Source: Pseudoleptotrichia goodfellowii (GTDB lineage Bacteria > Fusobacteriota > Fusobacteriia > Fusobacteriales > Leptotrichiaceae). From it: a DNA stretch of 64,000 bases. The notes under the pieces are model-generated. The model saw only the letters and a list, made by a program, of their open reading frames with translations, had not been told where the DNA came from and did not search any database. Below, piece after piece: positions 25,416 through 33,745 of this stretch. Position numbers and translations under genes: made by a program. The stretch lies in contig NZ_AP019822.1 in the NCBI RefSeq assembly GCF_007990505.1, positions 992,001 to 1,056,000 on the forward strand. Reading direction: 5' to 3'. Positions within the stretch are counted from its first letter, which is position 1. Each line of letters begins with the position of its first letter.

Positions 25416-26414
25416 ATGAAAAAATACAATGTAGCGGTTGTGGGTGCGACAGGACTGGTAGGACAAACATTTTTAAAGGTTTTGAAAGAAAGAAAATTCC
25501 CGATAGAAAATCTTTATCTTTATGCCTCGGCAAGATCGGCAGGGAAAAAAGTCGATTTTGACGGGAAAGAGTACACTGTAATAGAGTTGAAAGACGAAAA
25601 TATAAAAGATGATATTGATATAGCTTTATTTTCTGCAGGGGGAAGCATTTCCAAAGAATATGCTCCGAAATTCAGAGATAAAGGTGCAATAGTTGTAGAT
25701 AACAGCAGTGCATGGAGAATGGATAAAGATATACCTCTTGTTGTACCTGAGGCAAATCCTGAAGCATTGGACGGGCAAAACGGAATAATAGCCAATCCTA
25801 ACTGTTCTACGATACAGGTAATGCCTGTGTTAAAGGTATTAGCAGATAAATACGGACTTAAAAGAGTAGTATATTCTACTTATCAGGCAGTGGCAGGTTC
25901 CGGACAGAAAGGAATAGACGACTTGGAAGCAAACCTGAAAGGAGAGTCTTCAAAAAATTATCCTTATCAGATAGCGTTCAATTTGTTGCCTCATATTGAT
26001 GTATTTTTAGACAACGGATATACAAAAGAAGAAATGAAAATGGTAGAGGAAACAAGAAAAATATTGGGATTGCCTGATTTGAAAATAACGGCTACATGTG
26101 TAAGAGTGCCTGTAAGAATGGGGCATGCCGTATCGGTAAACGTGGAGTTGGAAAAACCTTTTGATTTGAAAGATGTATTTAAGGCTTTTGAGGAAAAAGA
26201 AGGAGTTATTGTAAAAGACGACGTTTCAAAAAATGTTTATCCTATGCCTATAGATGCTGCAGATACTGATGAAGTATACGTGGGAAGAATAAGAAGAGAT
26301 GAATCTGTAGAAAACGGATTGAATTTATGGGTAGTTGCCGACAATATAAGAAAAGGTGCAGCTACGAATACTATTCAGATAGCAGAAACATTAATAAAAA
26401 AAGGAGTTATATAA
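25416..26414 (+). CDS. asd: Aspartate-semialdehyde dehydrogenase
   Basis: This 332-residue enzyme reduces aspartyl phosphate to aspartate semialdehyde with NADPH. The Rossmann motif VVGATGLVGQTFLKVL is at the N-terminus, the catalytic Cys130 is in IANPNCSTIQ, and a late RVPVRMGHAVSV carries the active-site residues. GAGGAGG precedes the ATG. The transporter gene begins directly at its stop codon. dapB and the acylation/deacylation steps of the pathway are not in this window. Confidence 0.93.
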   Translation: MKKYNVAVVGATGLVGQTFLKVLKERKFPIENLYLYASARSAGKKVDFDGKEYTVIELKDENIKDDIDIALFSAGGSISKEYAPKFRDKGAIVVDNSSAWRMDKDIPLVVPEANPEALDGQNGIIANPNCSTIQVMPVLKVLADKYGLKRVVYSTYQAVAGSGQKGIDDLEANLKGESSKNYPYQIAFNLLPHIDVFLDNGYTKEEMKMVEETRKILGLPDLKITATCVRVPVRMGHAVSVNVELEKPFDLKDVFKAFEEKEGVIVKDDVSKNVYPMPIDAADTDEVYVGRIRRDESVENGLNLWVVADNIRKGAATNTIQIAETLIKKGVI

Positions 26415-27986
26415 TTGAAATTGAATTTGTTAAAAAATAAAATAGTTTTATTATTATGTTTTTTGAGCTTGTTTGTTTTCGGATATGCTGAAAACGGTGA
26501 GCTAAGAGTAGGGATGGAGTGCGGATATGCTCCTTTTAACTGGGTTCAGAATAATGATAAAAACGGGGCTGTAAAAATCGACAGCGGATATTGCGGCGGT
26601 TATGATGTTGAAATAGCAAAATTAATAGCAAAAGGGTTGGATAAAAAGCTGGTTGTAGTAAAAAGTGAGTGGGATGCACTGCTCGGACCTGCATTGACAT
26701 CAGGAAATGTAGACATAGTTATAGCAGGAATGTCGCCCACTGCTGAAAGAAAACAGAGTCTTTCTTTTACAAAGCCTTATTATGAATCGGATCTTGTAGT
26801 TGTAGTAAAAAAGGACGGTAAATATGCCAATGCAAAGTCGATTAATGACTTTGCCGGAGCAAGAATAACGGGGCAGCTGAGTACACTTCACTACAATGTT
26901 ATAGACCAGATGAAAGGTGTAAAAAAGCAGCAGGCAATGGAAAATTTTCCTGCAATGATAGTGGCACTTGATTCAGGGAAAATAGACGGATATGTTTCCG
27001 AAAAGCCGGGAGCAATGGCAGCACAAATGTCAAATCCTGAGCTGGTTTTTGTGAGTTTTGATAAAGAAAACGGATTTAAGTATGAAAATTCCGAAGTCGA
27101 TGTAGCGGTAGGAGTGAAAAAAGGCGATGAAAAGCTGGTCGGAGAAATAAATAAAATTTTGGACAATATTTCACCTGAGCAGAGAAAACAGCTTATGGAA
27201 AAAGCTATAAGCAATCAGCCTGAGATGAAGAAGAGAGATTTTACAGGATGGGTACTGTTTTTTCTTAAAAATAACAAAAAGGCTTTCCTAATAGGTACAG
27301 CTACTACGTTGGGGATTTCTCTTACAGGAACTGTTGTAGGATTTATAATAGGATTGGGAGTAATGCTCGTAAAAAATATCAATACTGACGAAAGAACATC
27401 TGCTATAAAGAAAATAGGACTAAAGATAATAAATACAATTTTTTCAATATATATAGCTGTATTTAGAGGGACACCGATGATAGTTCAGTCAATGATAATA
27501 TTCTACGGTTCGTCTCAAGTCTTAAACTGGAATCTGTCTCCTTTAGGAGCGGCATTATTCATAGTTTCCATTAATACGGGAGCATATATGTGTGAAATTA
27601 TACGTGGAGGAATAGATTCCATCGATAAGGGTCAGTTTGAAGCTGCACAGGCAATAGGAATGACGCATTTTCAAATGATGAAAAATATAATTTTCCCGCA
27701 GGTATTCAGAATTATATTGCCATCCATAGGGAACGAATTTATTATAAATATAAAAGATACGTCTGTACTTAGTGTAATAAGTGTTACTGAACTGTTCTTT
27801 GTATCAAAATCAGTAGCAGGAACATACTCGAAATATTATGAAGTATTTATTATTACATGTGTAATATATTTCTTCCTGACATTTACTTTATCGGCACTTT
27901 TAAAATATGTCGAGAAAAAAATGGACGGACCTCAAAATTTTGAAGTTTTAGAGGAAGCAAGTGTGAATACAGGAGGAGAGAAATAG
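26415..27986 (+). CDS. Amino-acid ABC transporter, substrate-binding and permease domains fused
   Basis: This 523-residue fusion has a signal peptide (residues 1-25), then a type II periplasmic binding domain ([41 protein letters not shown]). A GlnP-like permease with several membrane helices follows, with EAA-type loop [17 protein letters not shown]. It starts with TTG after AGGAG, one base past the asd stop. Position in the lysine riboswitch operon suggests lysine or a related basic amino acid as cargo. This is inferred; the binding pocket was not modelled. Confidence 0.87.
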   Translation: MKLNLLKNKIVLLLCFLSLFVFGYAENGELRVGMECGYAPFNWVQNNDKNGAVKIDSGYCGGYDVEIAKLIAKGLDKKLVVVKSEWDALLGPALTSGNVDIVIAGMSPTAERKQSLSFTKPYYESDLVVVVKKDGKYANAKSINDFAGARITGQLSTLHYNVIDQMKGVKKQQAMENFPAMIVALDSGKIDGYVSEKPGAMAAQMSNPELVFVSFDKENGFKYENSEVDVAVGVKKGDEKLVGEINKILDNISPEQRKQLMEKAISNQPEMKKRDFTGWVLFFLKNNKKAFLIGTATTLGISLTGTVVGFIIGLGVMLVKNINTDERTSAIKKIGLKIINTIFSIYIAVFRGTPMIVQSMIIFYGSSQVLNWNLSPLGAALFIVSINTGAYMCEIIRGGIDSIDKGQFEAAQAIGMTHFQMMKNIIFPQVFRIILPSIGNEFIINIKDTSVLSVISVTELFFVSKSVAGTYSKYYEVFIITCVIYFFLTFTLSALLKYVEKKMDGPQNFEVLEEASVNTGGEK

Positions 27987-28732
27987 TGGAAAACGGAAAT
28001 AAAGTAATAGAAATAAAAAATATAAGAAAAGATTTCGGAAACAGAACAGTTTTAAAAGATATAAATTTTGACGTTTACGAAAAAGAAGTTGTAAGTATAA
28101 TAGGAGCTTCGGGAAGCGGTAAATCTACACTTTTAAGATGTATAAATTTACTTGAAACACCCACAGGCGGAGAAATTCTCTTTCACGGAAAAGATGTTGT
28201 TTCGGGCAATATTCCTCTAATAACATTAAGAGAAAAAGTTGGAATGGTTTTTCAGCAGTTTAATCTGTTTAATAATTTGAGTGTGCTTGACAACTGTGTT
28301 ATAGGGCAGACGAAAGTTCTTAAAAAATCCCGTGAAGAAGCTGAAAAAACTGCAAAAGAATTACTTGCAAAAGTCGGAATGGAAAGATTTATTCATGCAA
28401 AGCCCAATCAAATATCCGGAGGACAGAAACAGAGAGTTGCTATAGCAAGAGCATTGGCAATGGAACCTGAAGTCCTTTTGTTTGATGAGCCTACATCGGC
28501 TCTTGATCCGGAAATGGTCGGAGAAGTTTTGAAAGTAATGAAAGACCTTGCGAAAAGTGGACTTACTATGATTGTCGTAACACATGAAATGGATTTTGCT
28601 CATGATGTTTCAAGTCGTGTAGTATTTATGGATCAGGGAGTTATAGTAGAAAGTGATAAACCTGAAATAATCTTTGATAATCCTAAACATGATAGAACAA
28701 AAGAATTTTTATCAAGAATGTTAAATAAATAG
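27986..28732 (+). CDS. Amino-acid ABC transporter ATP-binding protein
   Basis: This 248-residue polar amino-acid ATPase (GlnQ/ArtP type) has Walker [27 protein letters not shown] at the Q-loop, ISGGQKQR signature, [13 protein letters not shown] Walker B and [12 protein letters not shown]. The GTG start overlaps the TAG stop of the fused permease, so translation is coupled. It completes a two-protein importer with the preceding gene and ends the lysine operon. Confidence 0.9.
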   Translation: MENGNKVIEIKNIRKDFGNRTVLKDINFDVYEKEVVSIIGASGSGKSTLLRCINLLETPTGGEILFHGKDVVSGNIPLITLREKVGMVFQQFNLFNNLSVLDNCVIGQTKVLKKSREEAEKTAKELLAKVGMERFIHAKPNQISGGQKQRVAIARALAMEPEVLLFDEPTSALDPEMVGEVLKVMKDLAKSGLTMIVVTHEMDFAHDVSSRVVFMDQGVIVESDKPEIIFDNPKHDRTKEFLSRMLNK

Positions 28733-28734
28733 TA

Positions 28735-28763
28735 TTGATATTATTGAAAAAATAATGTAAAAT
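28735..28763 (+). promoter_or_regulatory. Promoter of the SurA-N-like gene
   Basis: TTGATA (28735-28740) and TAAAAT (28758-28763) are 17 bp apart, directly after the ABC operon. Confidence 0.55.
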
Positions 28764-28802
28764 ATATGTAAAAAATTAAATAATAAATTCAAAGGAGAAA
28801 AA

Positions 28803-29573
28803 ATGAAAAAATTAAAATTAACTGATGAAGAAAAAGAATTATTGAAAGGCAATGAAGAAGGATTAAAGCAGGCTTTTATTAATAAAGCGGCTCTTGCAAC
28901 TGCTGAAAAATATGAATTTTCGGATTCTGAAAAAGAAGAGATCGATTACTTTTACAATAATGAAAAAACAAAATATTTTGTAGCAAAACAAATCGAAGAA
29001 AAAATATCTGTAGATGCAGATGAAGTTGTAAAAATCTACAACGAAAACAAAGCACAGTTTGATGCACAAAATGTTCCTTTTACTCAGGCAAGAGATATTA
29101 TACAAAGAGATTTGTTGAACCAACAGGTTGCAACTCTTGAAAATGAAGAGTTCAATAAAATAATTGAAGAAATGGGAGAATCCGTGTCAATAGCTAAAAA
29201 AGAAATTATCTTCTCTCAAGGAAATCCTGATGTTATAAGAAATATCGTATTAAACAAAGTTGTGGAAGAAAAAGCAAAAGGTACAGACTTTGAGAAAAAA
29301 GAAAAAGATGCTCTTAAAATAATTAAAGACAATGTTTTAGCTAATTTTTATGTTGATTTGGAAATAAGAAAAAAAGTTCAGGTAACTCATGAAGAAATCG
29401 TAGGAATTTATGAATCTGAAAAAGGAAAATTAGGAAATGTAACTCCTAACGATGCTTATAATCAAATAGCAAACGGATTGTTAAATAACAGAGCAGTTGA
29501 AGAAAGACAAAATGTTATAAACAAATTAATCGAAGAATATAAAATAGACGATTTAGTAAAAGAAAATTTATAA
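28803..29573 (+). CDS. Cytoplasmic SurA-N-like helical protein, duplicated domain
   Basis: This 256-residue, highly charged helical protein has no signal peptide and no catalytic PPIase domain. Two similar blocks are visible: VDADEVVKIYNENKAQF with a following QARDIIQRDLLNQQ, and VTHEEIVGIYESEKGKL with a following AYNQIANGLLNNR. This [EE-xx-YxxEK-x-F, then helix with xxxLLNxR] pattern is the chaperone module of SurA/PrsA/trigger-factor-like proteins. A role as a holdase-type chaperone is possible but unproven. It has its own promoter and AAAGGAG, and precedes rplM-rpsI. Confidence 0.55.
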   Translation: MKKLKLTDEEKELLKGNEEGLKQAFINKAALATAEKYEFSDSEKEEIDYFYNNEKTKYFVAKQIEEKISVDADEVVKIYNENKAQFDAQNVPFTQARDIIQRDLLNQQVATLENEEFNKIIEEMGESVSIAKKEIIFSQGNPDVIRNIVLNKVVEEKAKGTDFEKKEKDALKIIKDNVLANFYVDLEIRKKVQVTHEEIVGIYESEKGKLGNVTPNDAYNQIANGLLNNRAVEERQNVINKLIEEYKIDDLVKENL

Positions 29574-29591
29574 AATATAAAGATTTTTTAC

Positions 29592-29620
29592 TTGACAATT
29601 AAAAATAAATAATATATAAT
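29592..29620 (+). promoter_or_regulatory. Promoter of rplM-rpsI
   Basis: Perfect consensus boxes TTGACA (29592-29597) and TATAAT (29615-29620) with 17 bp between them, fitting a highly expressed ribosomal operon. Confidence 0.85.
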
Positions 29621-29629
29621 CTTTTAATG

Positions 29630-29675
29630 TAATTAATCCTTTCCCACAAAGGACCGTTATCCAAAAAGATAAAAA
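29630..29675 (+). promoter_or_regulatory. Candidate L13 leader
   Basis: Two small hairpins precede rplM: TCCTTT/AAAGGA (29637-29652) and TTATC/GATAA (29657-29671). Ribosomal L13 leaders in low-GC bacteria form such structures and allow autoregulation; membership is inferred. Confidence 0.4.
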
Positions 29676-29690
29676 TCAGGAGGATAAAAA

Positions 29691-30125
29691 GTGAATAAAT
29701 ACACTGTAATGCAAAAAAAAGAAGAAGTAACAAGAAACTGGTATGAAATCGATGCCGAAGGAAAAATTTTAGGAAAATTGGCAACTGAAATTGCCGTAAA
29801 ATTAATGGGTAAACATAAACCGAGTTATACACCTCACGTTGACGGAGGAGACTATGTTATAGTAACAAATGCAACAAAATTTGCTGTAACAGGTACAAAA
29901 ATGCTGAACAAAAAATATTACAGACATAGTGGATATCCGGGAGGATTGAAAGTAAGAAGTTTGGAAGAAATGTTAGAGAAAAAACCTACTGAAGTTATAA
30001 GAAAAGCAGTTGAAAGAATGTTGCCTAAAAATAAATTAGGTAGCCAAATGATCGGAAGATTAAAAATTTACACAGGAACAGAGCACAATCACGAAGCTCA
30101 AAAACCTGAGAAGATAGAGTTATAG
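29691..30125 (+). CDS. rplM: 50S ribosomal protein L13
   Basis: This 144-residue protein matches L13: RNWYEIDAEGKILGKLATEIA near the N-terminus, GDYVIVTNA, KKYYRHSGYPGGLK, and AVERMLPKNKLGSQMI. It binds 23S rRNA domain VI during 50S assembly. A GTG start follows AGGAGG. It contains an A8 run that is in frame, which is relevant to the frameshift pattern elsewhere. It forms the standard rplM-rpsI pair. Confidence 0.96.
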   Translation: MNKYTVMQKKEEVTRNWYEIDAEGKILGKLATEIAVKLMGKHKPSYTPHVDGGDYVIVTNATKFAVTGTKMLNKKYYRHSGYPGGLKVRSLEEMLEKKPTEVIRKAVERMLPKNKLGSQMIGRLKIYTGTEHNHEAQKPEKIEL

Positions 30126-30137
30126 GAGGTAATTTAG

Positions 30138-30536
30138 GTGGCAGAAAAAATTCAATATTTAGGAACAGGTAGAAGAAAAACTTCAGTAGCAAGAGTAAGA
30201 TTAATTCCGGGAACTTCAGGAATAGAAATCAACGGAAAAGATATGAGAGAGTATTTCGGTGGAAGAGAATTATTAGCTAAAATAGTAGAACAACCTTTAG
30301 AATTGACTGAAACTTTAAATAAATACGGAGTAAAAGTTAATGTAAACGGCGGAGGAAATACAGGTCAGGCAGGAGCTATAAGACACGGTGTTTCAAGAGC
30401 ATTGGTAGTAGCTGATGAAGAGTTAAGAGGAGCTTTAAAAGAAGCAGGATTCTTAACAAGAGATTCAAGAATGGTTGAAAGAAAAAAATACGGGAAAAAG
30501 AAAGCAAGAAGAAGCCCTCAATTCTCAAAAAGATAA
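30138..30536 (+). CDS. rpsI: 30S ribosomal protein S9
   Basis: This 132-residue S9 has [33 protein letters not shown] and the basic C-terminal tail ending in SKR that reaches the P-site tRNA. It starts with GTG 12 bp after rplM with GGAGG ahead of it. A terminator follows. Confidence 0.96.
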   Translation: MAEKIQYLGTGRRKTSVARVRLIPGTSGIEINGKDMREYFGGRELLAKIVEQPLELTETLNKYGVKVNVNGGGNTGQAGAIRHGVSRALVVADEELRGALKEAGFLTRDSRMVERKKYGKKKARRSPQFSKR

Positions 30537-30554
30537 TTTTGATAATTTTAGAAG

Positions 30555-30588
30555 CCTTGATAATATTGATTTTCAAGGTTTTTCTTTT
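30555..30588 (+). terminator. rplM-rpsI terminator
   Basis: CCTTGA (30555-30560) pairs with TCAAGG (30573-30578), followed by TTTTTCTTTTT. Confidence 0.75.
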
Positions 30589-30607
30589 TATAAATAGTTT
30601 AAATTTA

Positions 30608-30635
30608 TTGACATTTTTTCAAAAAATGTTATAAT
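30608..30635 (+). promoter_or_regulatory. Promoter of toxin-like locus 2
   Basis: TTGACA (30608-30613) and TATAAT (30630-30635), both perfect, with a 16-bp spacer. Confidence 0.75.
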
Positions 30636-30640
30636 ATATT

Positions 30641-30724
30641 TACCTATAGGGCAAATCTCGAAGGGTAACTTAGATATTAGTAAAAAATGACGACAAATTA
30701 GACTGGAAAAATCCGGTCTTTTTT
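30641..30724 (+). ncRNA. Candidate short RNA of toxin-like locus 2
   Basis: The transcript expected from the strong promoter ends at AGACTGG/CCGGTCT (30700-30719) plus six Ts. TTAGATATTAGTA (30670-30682) is complementary to 30758-30770 just before the ribosome site of the downstream peptide frame (one G-U). TGACGA (30688-30693) pairs with TCGTCA (30748-30753). The layout parallels locus 1. Confidence 0.45.
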
Positions 30725-30781
30725 GTTATAATAAATTTTAAGCGGGTTCGTCACCCGTACTAATATTTAAGGAGGTGTACT

Positions 30782-30841
30782 ATTCGTACCTTATTTTTTG
30801 TATTGGTAATATTTTTATTAACACAAAAAATTTTGTACTGA
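30782..30841 (+). CDS. Small hydrophobic peptide, type I toxin-like (locus 2), ATT start or decayed
   Basis: A 19-codon frame reads (I)RTLFFVLVIFLLTQ then KILY. It begins with ATT exactly six bases after a perfect GGAGG, the same spacing as the ATG of the peptide at 18480. Both share LFF-V-FLL-Q. The start codon may therefore have mutated, silencing the peptide, or ATT may be used inefficiently. Hairpin GCGGGT/ACCCG lies just upstream. Two hairpins follow: TACCCT/AGGGTA and a true terminator. Confidence 0.35.
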   Translation: MRTLFFVLVIFLLTQKILY

Positions 30842-30872
30842 TTAATACCCTGAATTCTTTAGGGTAGAAATT

Positions 30873-30898
30873 ATCACGTTAAAAAATCGTGATTTTTT
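30873..30898 (+). terminator. Terminator of toxin-like locus 2
   Basis: ATCACG (30873-30878) pairs with CGTGAT (30888-30893), followed by TTTTTT. Confidence 0.8.
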
Positions 30899-31024
30899 AT
30901 TTTAAAATTAAAATTTTTCAGTTTATTTTAAGGTTCTTTTGGTAATATATTGTTATAAGATTATCTTGAAAGAAAAAATTCAGAAAAAATAAGATAATTT
31001 GAGAAAATGAGGAGGAATTCAATT

Positions 31025-32155
31025 ATGAAAAAAATTTTTACAGCCCTGTTTCTTATTTTAGCGGCATTTTCTTTTGGAGAAAACGTTGTAAGAAAAATAA
31101 GTGTTACAGGTAATTCTGAAAGGGAAGTTTTACCCGATACGGCAAAAATTTCTTTTAAAATACAAATGAAAAATCAGAATTTGAACACGGCAACAAAAGA
31201 ACTTAAGGAAAAAATAGAAAAATTCAAATCGGGGCTAAGAGCTAAAAAGATAGAATTATCGAATTTTGAAACTGTTTCTTTTTACAGTAATAAAACTAAG
31301 GATTATAATGATTATTATGATGATTATAGGTATGTAGAAGATGAACAGGCGGTATATGATGTTAAAGGTAAAACAAAAACTGACAAAGATAAGAAGCCGG
31401 CTTCTTATACTATACAAATGCAGGTTATTGTAAAAAATACTACTTTTGATAAGATTTCAAAGTTAATAGAATTTTCAGGAAATGATGCTGTGAAAAATAT
31501 CAAAAAATATGAAAAAGACAGTGCTTCTTATTATTTTGTTCTAAATGAAACGGATATAAATTTGAATAATGCTTTGAGCAAGACTTTGAGCAAATTTAAT
31601 TCTGTAAAATCCAAGTTACAGTCATCGGGAATTTCTGCGAATGATATTGTATTCAGTAATTATAAAGTGATTGAAAATCAAAATGTACAAGGAAAAAATG
31701 AAAAAGATGTTTTTGTTGTTACTGAAGAATTCACGATTTCTACAAAAAATTTAAAAAATCTGAATGATATTATTTCTCTTGCAGATGATAATTCTATAAA
31801 TGTTAGCGGTTCTATATATTTTGATATTTCCGATAAGGACAGGATAGCTTCGGAAATGTATAACGAAGCATTTAATCAGGCTAAATCTAAAGCTGTGAGC
31901 ATATTAAAATCAAGTAATATGATGTTGAGTTCTCCGCTTGTAGTGAGTGAGGATATAGCGTTTCAGCAAAAGATGATAGATCGTATAGATCAGGATTGGG
32001 CAATAGCAGCTGAAGCACCTGAAACTTATAGATTGAAAGAAATGGGATATGTTAATAATGCGGCGATAGCAAAGAGAAGTTTACCGAAAGTGGATTATAC
32101 TCCGAAACCGATTAAATTAAGTCAGAATATATCAGTTTTATACGAAATAAAATAA
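31025..32155 (+). CDS. SIMPL-domain (DUF541) exported protein
   Basis: This protein of about 376 residues has a signal peptide (MKKIFTALFLILAAFSFG). The SIMPL pattern VRKISVTGNSEREVLPDTAKI follows, with alternating strands to the end. SIMPL proteins are periplasmic or envelope proteins of unknown biochemical role, sometimes tied to stress resistance. An ATG at 31007 overlaps the GAGGAGG site, so 31025 is preferred. A paralogue follows 23 bp downstream; the two are probably cotranscribed. Confidence 0.8.
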   Translation: MKKIFTALFLILAAFSFGENVVRKISVTGNSEREVLPDTAKISFKIQMKNQNLNTATKELKEKIEKFKSGLRAKKIELSNFETVSFYSNKTKDYNDYYDDYRYVEDEQAVYDVKGKTKTDKDKKPASYTIQMQVIVKNTTFDKISKLIEFSGNDAVKNIKKYEKDSASYYFVLNETDINLNNALSKTLSKFNSVKSKLQSSGISANDIVFSNYKVIENQNVQGKNEKDVFVVTEEFTISTKNLKNLNDIISLADDNSINVSGSIYFDISDKDRIASEMYNEAFNQAKSKAVSILKSSNMMLSSPLVVSEDIAFQQKMIDRIDQDWAIAAEAPETYRLKEMGYVNNAAIAKRSLPKVDYTPKPIKLSQNISVLYEIK

Positions 32156-32178
32156 ATTTGTGAAAGAGGTTGAAATAA

Positions 32179-33228
32179 ATGAAAAAAATTATAACTTTGT
32201 TATTTGCAGTATGTTCGATTTTTTCTTTCGGAGATAATGCTTCGGAAAAAAGAATACAGGTTAGAGGTACTGCTACAAGAGAAATTGCTCCGGATTCAGC
32301 AAAAATACATTTTGAGATTATCACAAAAAATGAAAATCTTGAAAAAGCAAGCAGAGAAAATGCCGATATATTGGCTAAATATAAGAATTTATTGAAAAAA
32401 ACAAATACAAAATATGAAAAGATAGAATCGACGAATTATTCCACTTATAAAAATTATAATTGGGAAAGTATAAAAGTAAATGAAGGAAAAAAAGAATTCA
32501 GAACAGTATTGACTGTAGAAGTAAGTCCTTTTGATATAAATTTACTGAAAAATTTTATGACGGTTTTAGTTCAAAAAGGAGTTTATAATATAATAAGAAA
32601 TGACAACGGCAGTTATTCTTTTAATGTAATATCTCAAAATACCGACAATAAAACATCTTATCAAAATGCAGTAAATGATTTTAACGATATTCAGAAAAAA
32701 CTTGCTGCAAACGGTTTTAACAGTAATAATATTAAAATATCAGGATATGATAATAATGAAGTGAATATGGAAAGTAATAAGGATGTAAAAAAAGAAGTTT
32801 ATACAGTAAGCCATTCCATTGAAGTAAGTACAAGAGATATGAAAAAACTCGGAAATATAATAAATCTGGCTCATTCTCTTGAAATAGCTTCTACAGGAAT
32901 TATAGAATATGACATTGATAACAAGCAGAAAATGGAAGATCAATTATATGAGCAGGCTTATAAGGAAGCACTTAAAAAGGCGGAAAATATACTTAATAAA
33001 ACTGAACTTAAATTAAGAAAACCTGTAACAATAACAGATAATTCAAACGGTGTAATAAGACCTTTTTATTCTTATTTCAATAGAAATTATGTTGATGATC
33101 ATAATTTGGATATATTAAAAGAAAGTGATGCTAAAATTATAGAAAAGTCGGAACATAATGCAATAATTATAAATCCACAGAAATCTTCGTTTTCAAAAAC
33201 TGTATACATAGAGTTTGAAATGAATTAA
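32179..33228 (+). CDS. SIMPL-domain (DUF541) exported protein, paralogue
   Basis: This 349-residue protein has a signal peptide (MKKIITLLFAVCSIFSFG). KRIQVRGTATREIAPDSAKIHFEI matches the same N-terminal SIMPL block as the preceding protein. Both share a late block of similar form (DQLYEQAYKEALKKAENIL here, MYNEAFNQAKSKAVSIL there). It is a tandem duplicate with diverged middle. GAAAGAGG precedes the ATG. A bidirectional terminator follows. Confidence 0.8.
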   Translation: MKKIITLLFAVCSIFSFGDNASEKRIQVRGTATREIAPDSAKIHFEIITKNENLEKASRENADILAKYKNLLKKTNTKYEKIESTNYSTYKNYNWESIKVNEGKKEFRTVLTVEVSPFDINLLKNFMTVLVQKGVYNIIRNDNGSYSFNVISQNTDNKTSYQNAVNDFNDIQKKLAANGFNSNNIKISGYDNNEVNMESNKDVKKEVYTVSHSIEVSTRDMKKLGNIINLAHSLEIASTGIIEYDIDNKQKMEDQLYEQAYKEALKKAENILNKTELKLRKPVTITDNSNGVIRPFYSYFNRNYVDDHNLDILKESDAKIIEKSEHNAIIINPQKSSFSKTVYIEFEMN

Positions 33229-33243
33229 TAAAAAATAATAAAT

Positions 33244-33293
33244 AAAACAGGGCTATCGAAAATTGAAATAATTTTTAGATAACCCTGTTTTTT
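33244..33293. terminator. Bidirectional terminator after the SIMPL genes
   Basis: AAAACAGGG-C-TATC (33244-33257) pairs with GATA-A-CCCTGTTTT (33278-33291), with A and T runs on either side. Confidence 0.75.
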
Positions 33294-33320
33294 AGAAGAT
33301 TAAAGAGAATATGATTAACA

Positions 33321-33383
33321 TTAATCATAATTCTTCCGGGAAAACCCGAAATTTAAAAAAATTCTTTTCTCAGGTTCTTCCAT
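33321..33383 (-). CDS. Possible 20-aa peptide with ribosome site and promoter
   Basis: A frame MEEPEKRIFLN then FGFSRKNYD starts at 33383 with GGAGGG six bases ahead, and a -10 TATAAT lies at 33427-33432 (minus strand). An internal TTCGGG/CCCGGAA hairpin overlaps its 3' half. The upstream 25 bp are nearly identical to those upstream of the PepSY gene near 34436. It may be a peptide, a leader or a small RNA. Confidence 0.3.
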   Translation of the reverse strand: MEEPEKRIFLNFGFSRKNYD

Positions 33384-33540
33384 GCAATCCCTCCTTTACG
33401 GATAGATTTAGGTTGTTAGCATGTATATTATACCTCATAAATATTAAAAAAAAATGAGAGTTTGAAATTTTTTATAAAGAAATAGAGGATTTAATGTAAA
33501 TGACACAAAAAAATTGAGTAAAATAGGGAATTAGATTAGT

Positions 33541-33686
33541 AATAAAATAAAAATCGGCATTATTAATTATCTGTTTTTTATTTTCTATAATATCATAAAT
33601 ATTAGAAGATTAGGGTATTTTTATATTTAGATATTGTAAGAAGATAAAAAACTTCCAATTGTAATACCGATTTTTTATTTATTTTA
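33541..33686. repeat. Long imperfect palindrome of about 146 bp
   Basis: From the outside in, AAATAAAAATCGG pairs with CCGATTTTTTATTT, ATTA with TAAT, AATT with AATT, GTTTTTTATTTTC with GAAGATAAAAAAC, and TATAATATCATAAATATTA with a related AT-rich strand. The loop is about 17 bases near 33605-33620. No frame of note lies within. It may be a MITE-like element or a structured RNA. Confidence 0.6.
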
Positions 33687-33704
33687 AAAAATTAAAAACA
33701 CATT

Positions 33705-33733
33705 CAAAAGCTGATTTTTATAACTTTTCAGCT
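33705..33733 (-). terminator. Terminator of the PepSY gene
   Basis: AGCTGA and TCAGCT (33709-33714, 33728-33733) pair; on the minus strand the stem ends in TTTTG. Confidence 0.55.
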
Positions 33734-33745
33734 AAAATTTTTAAA

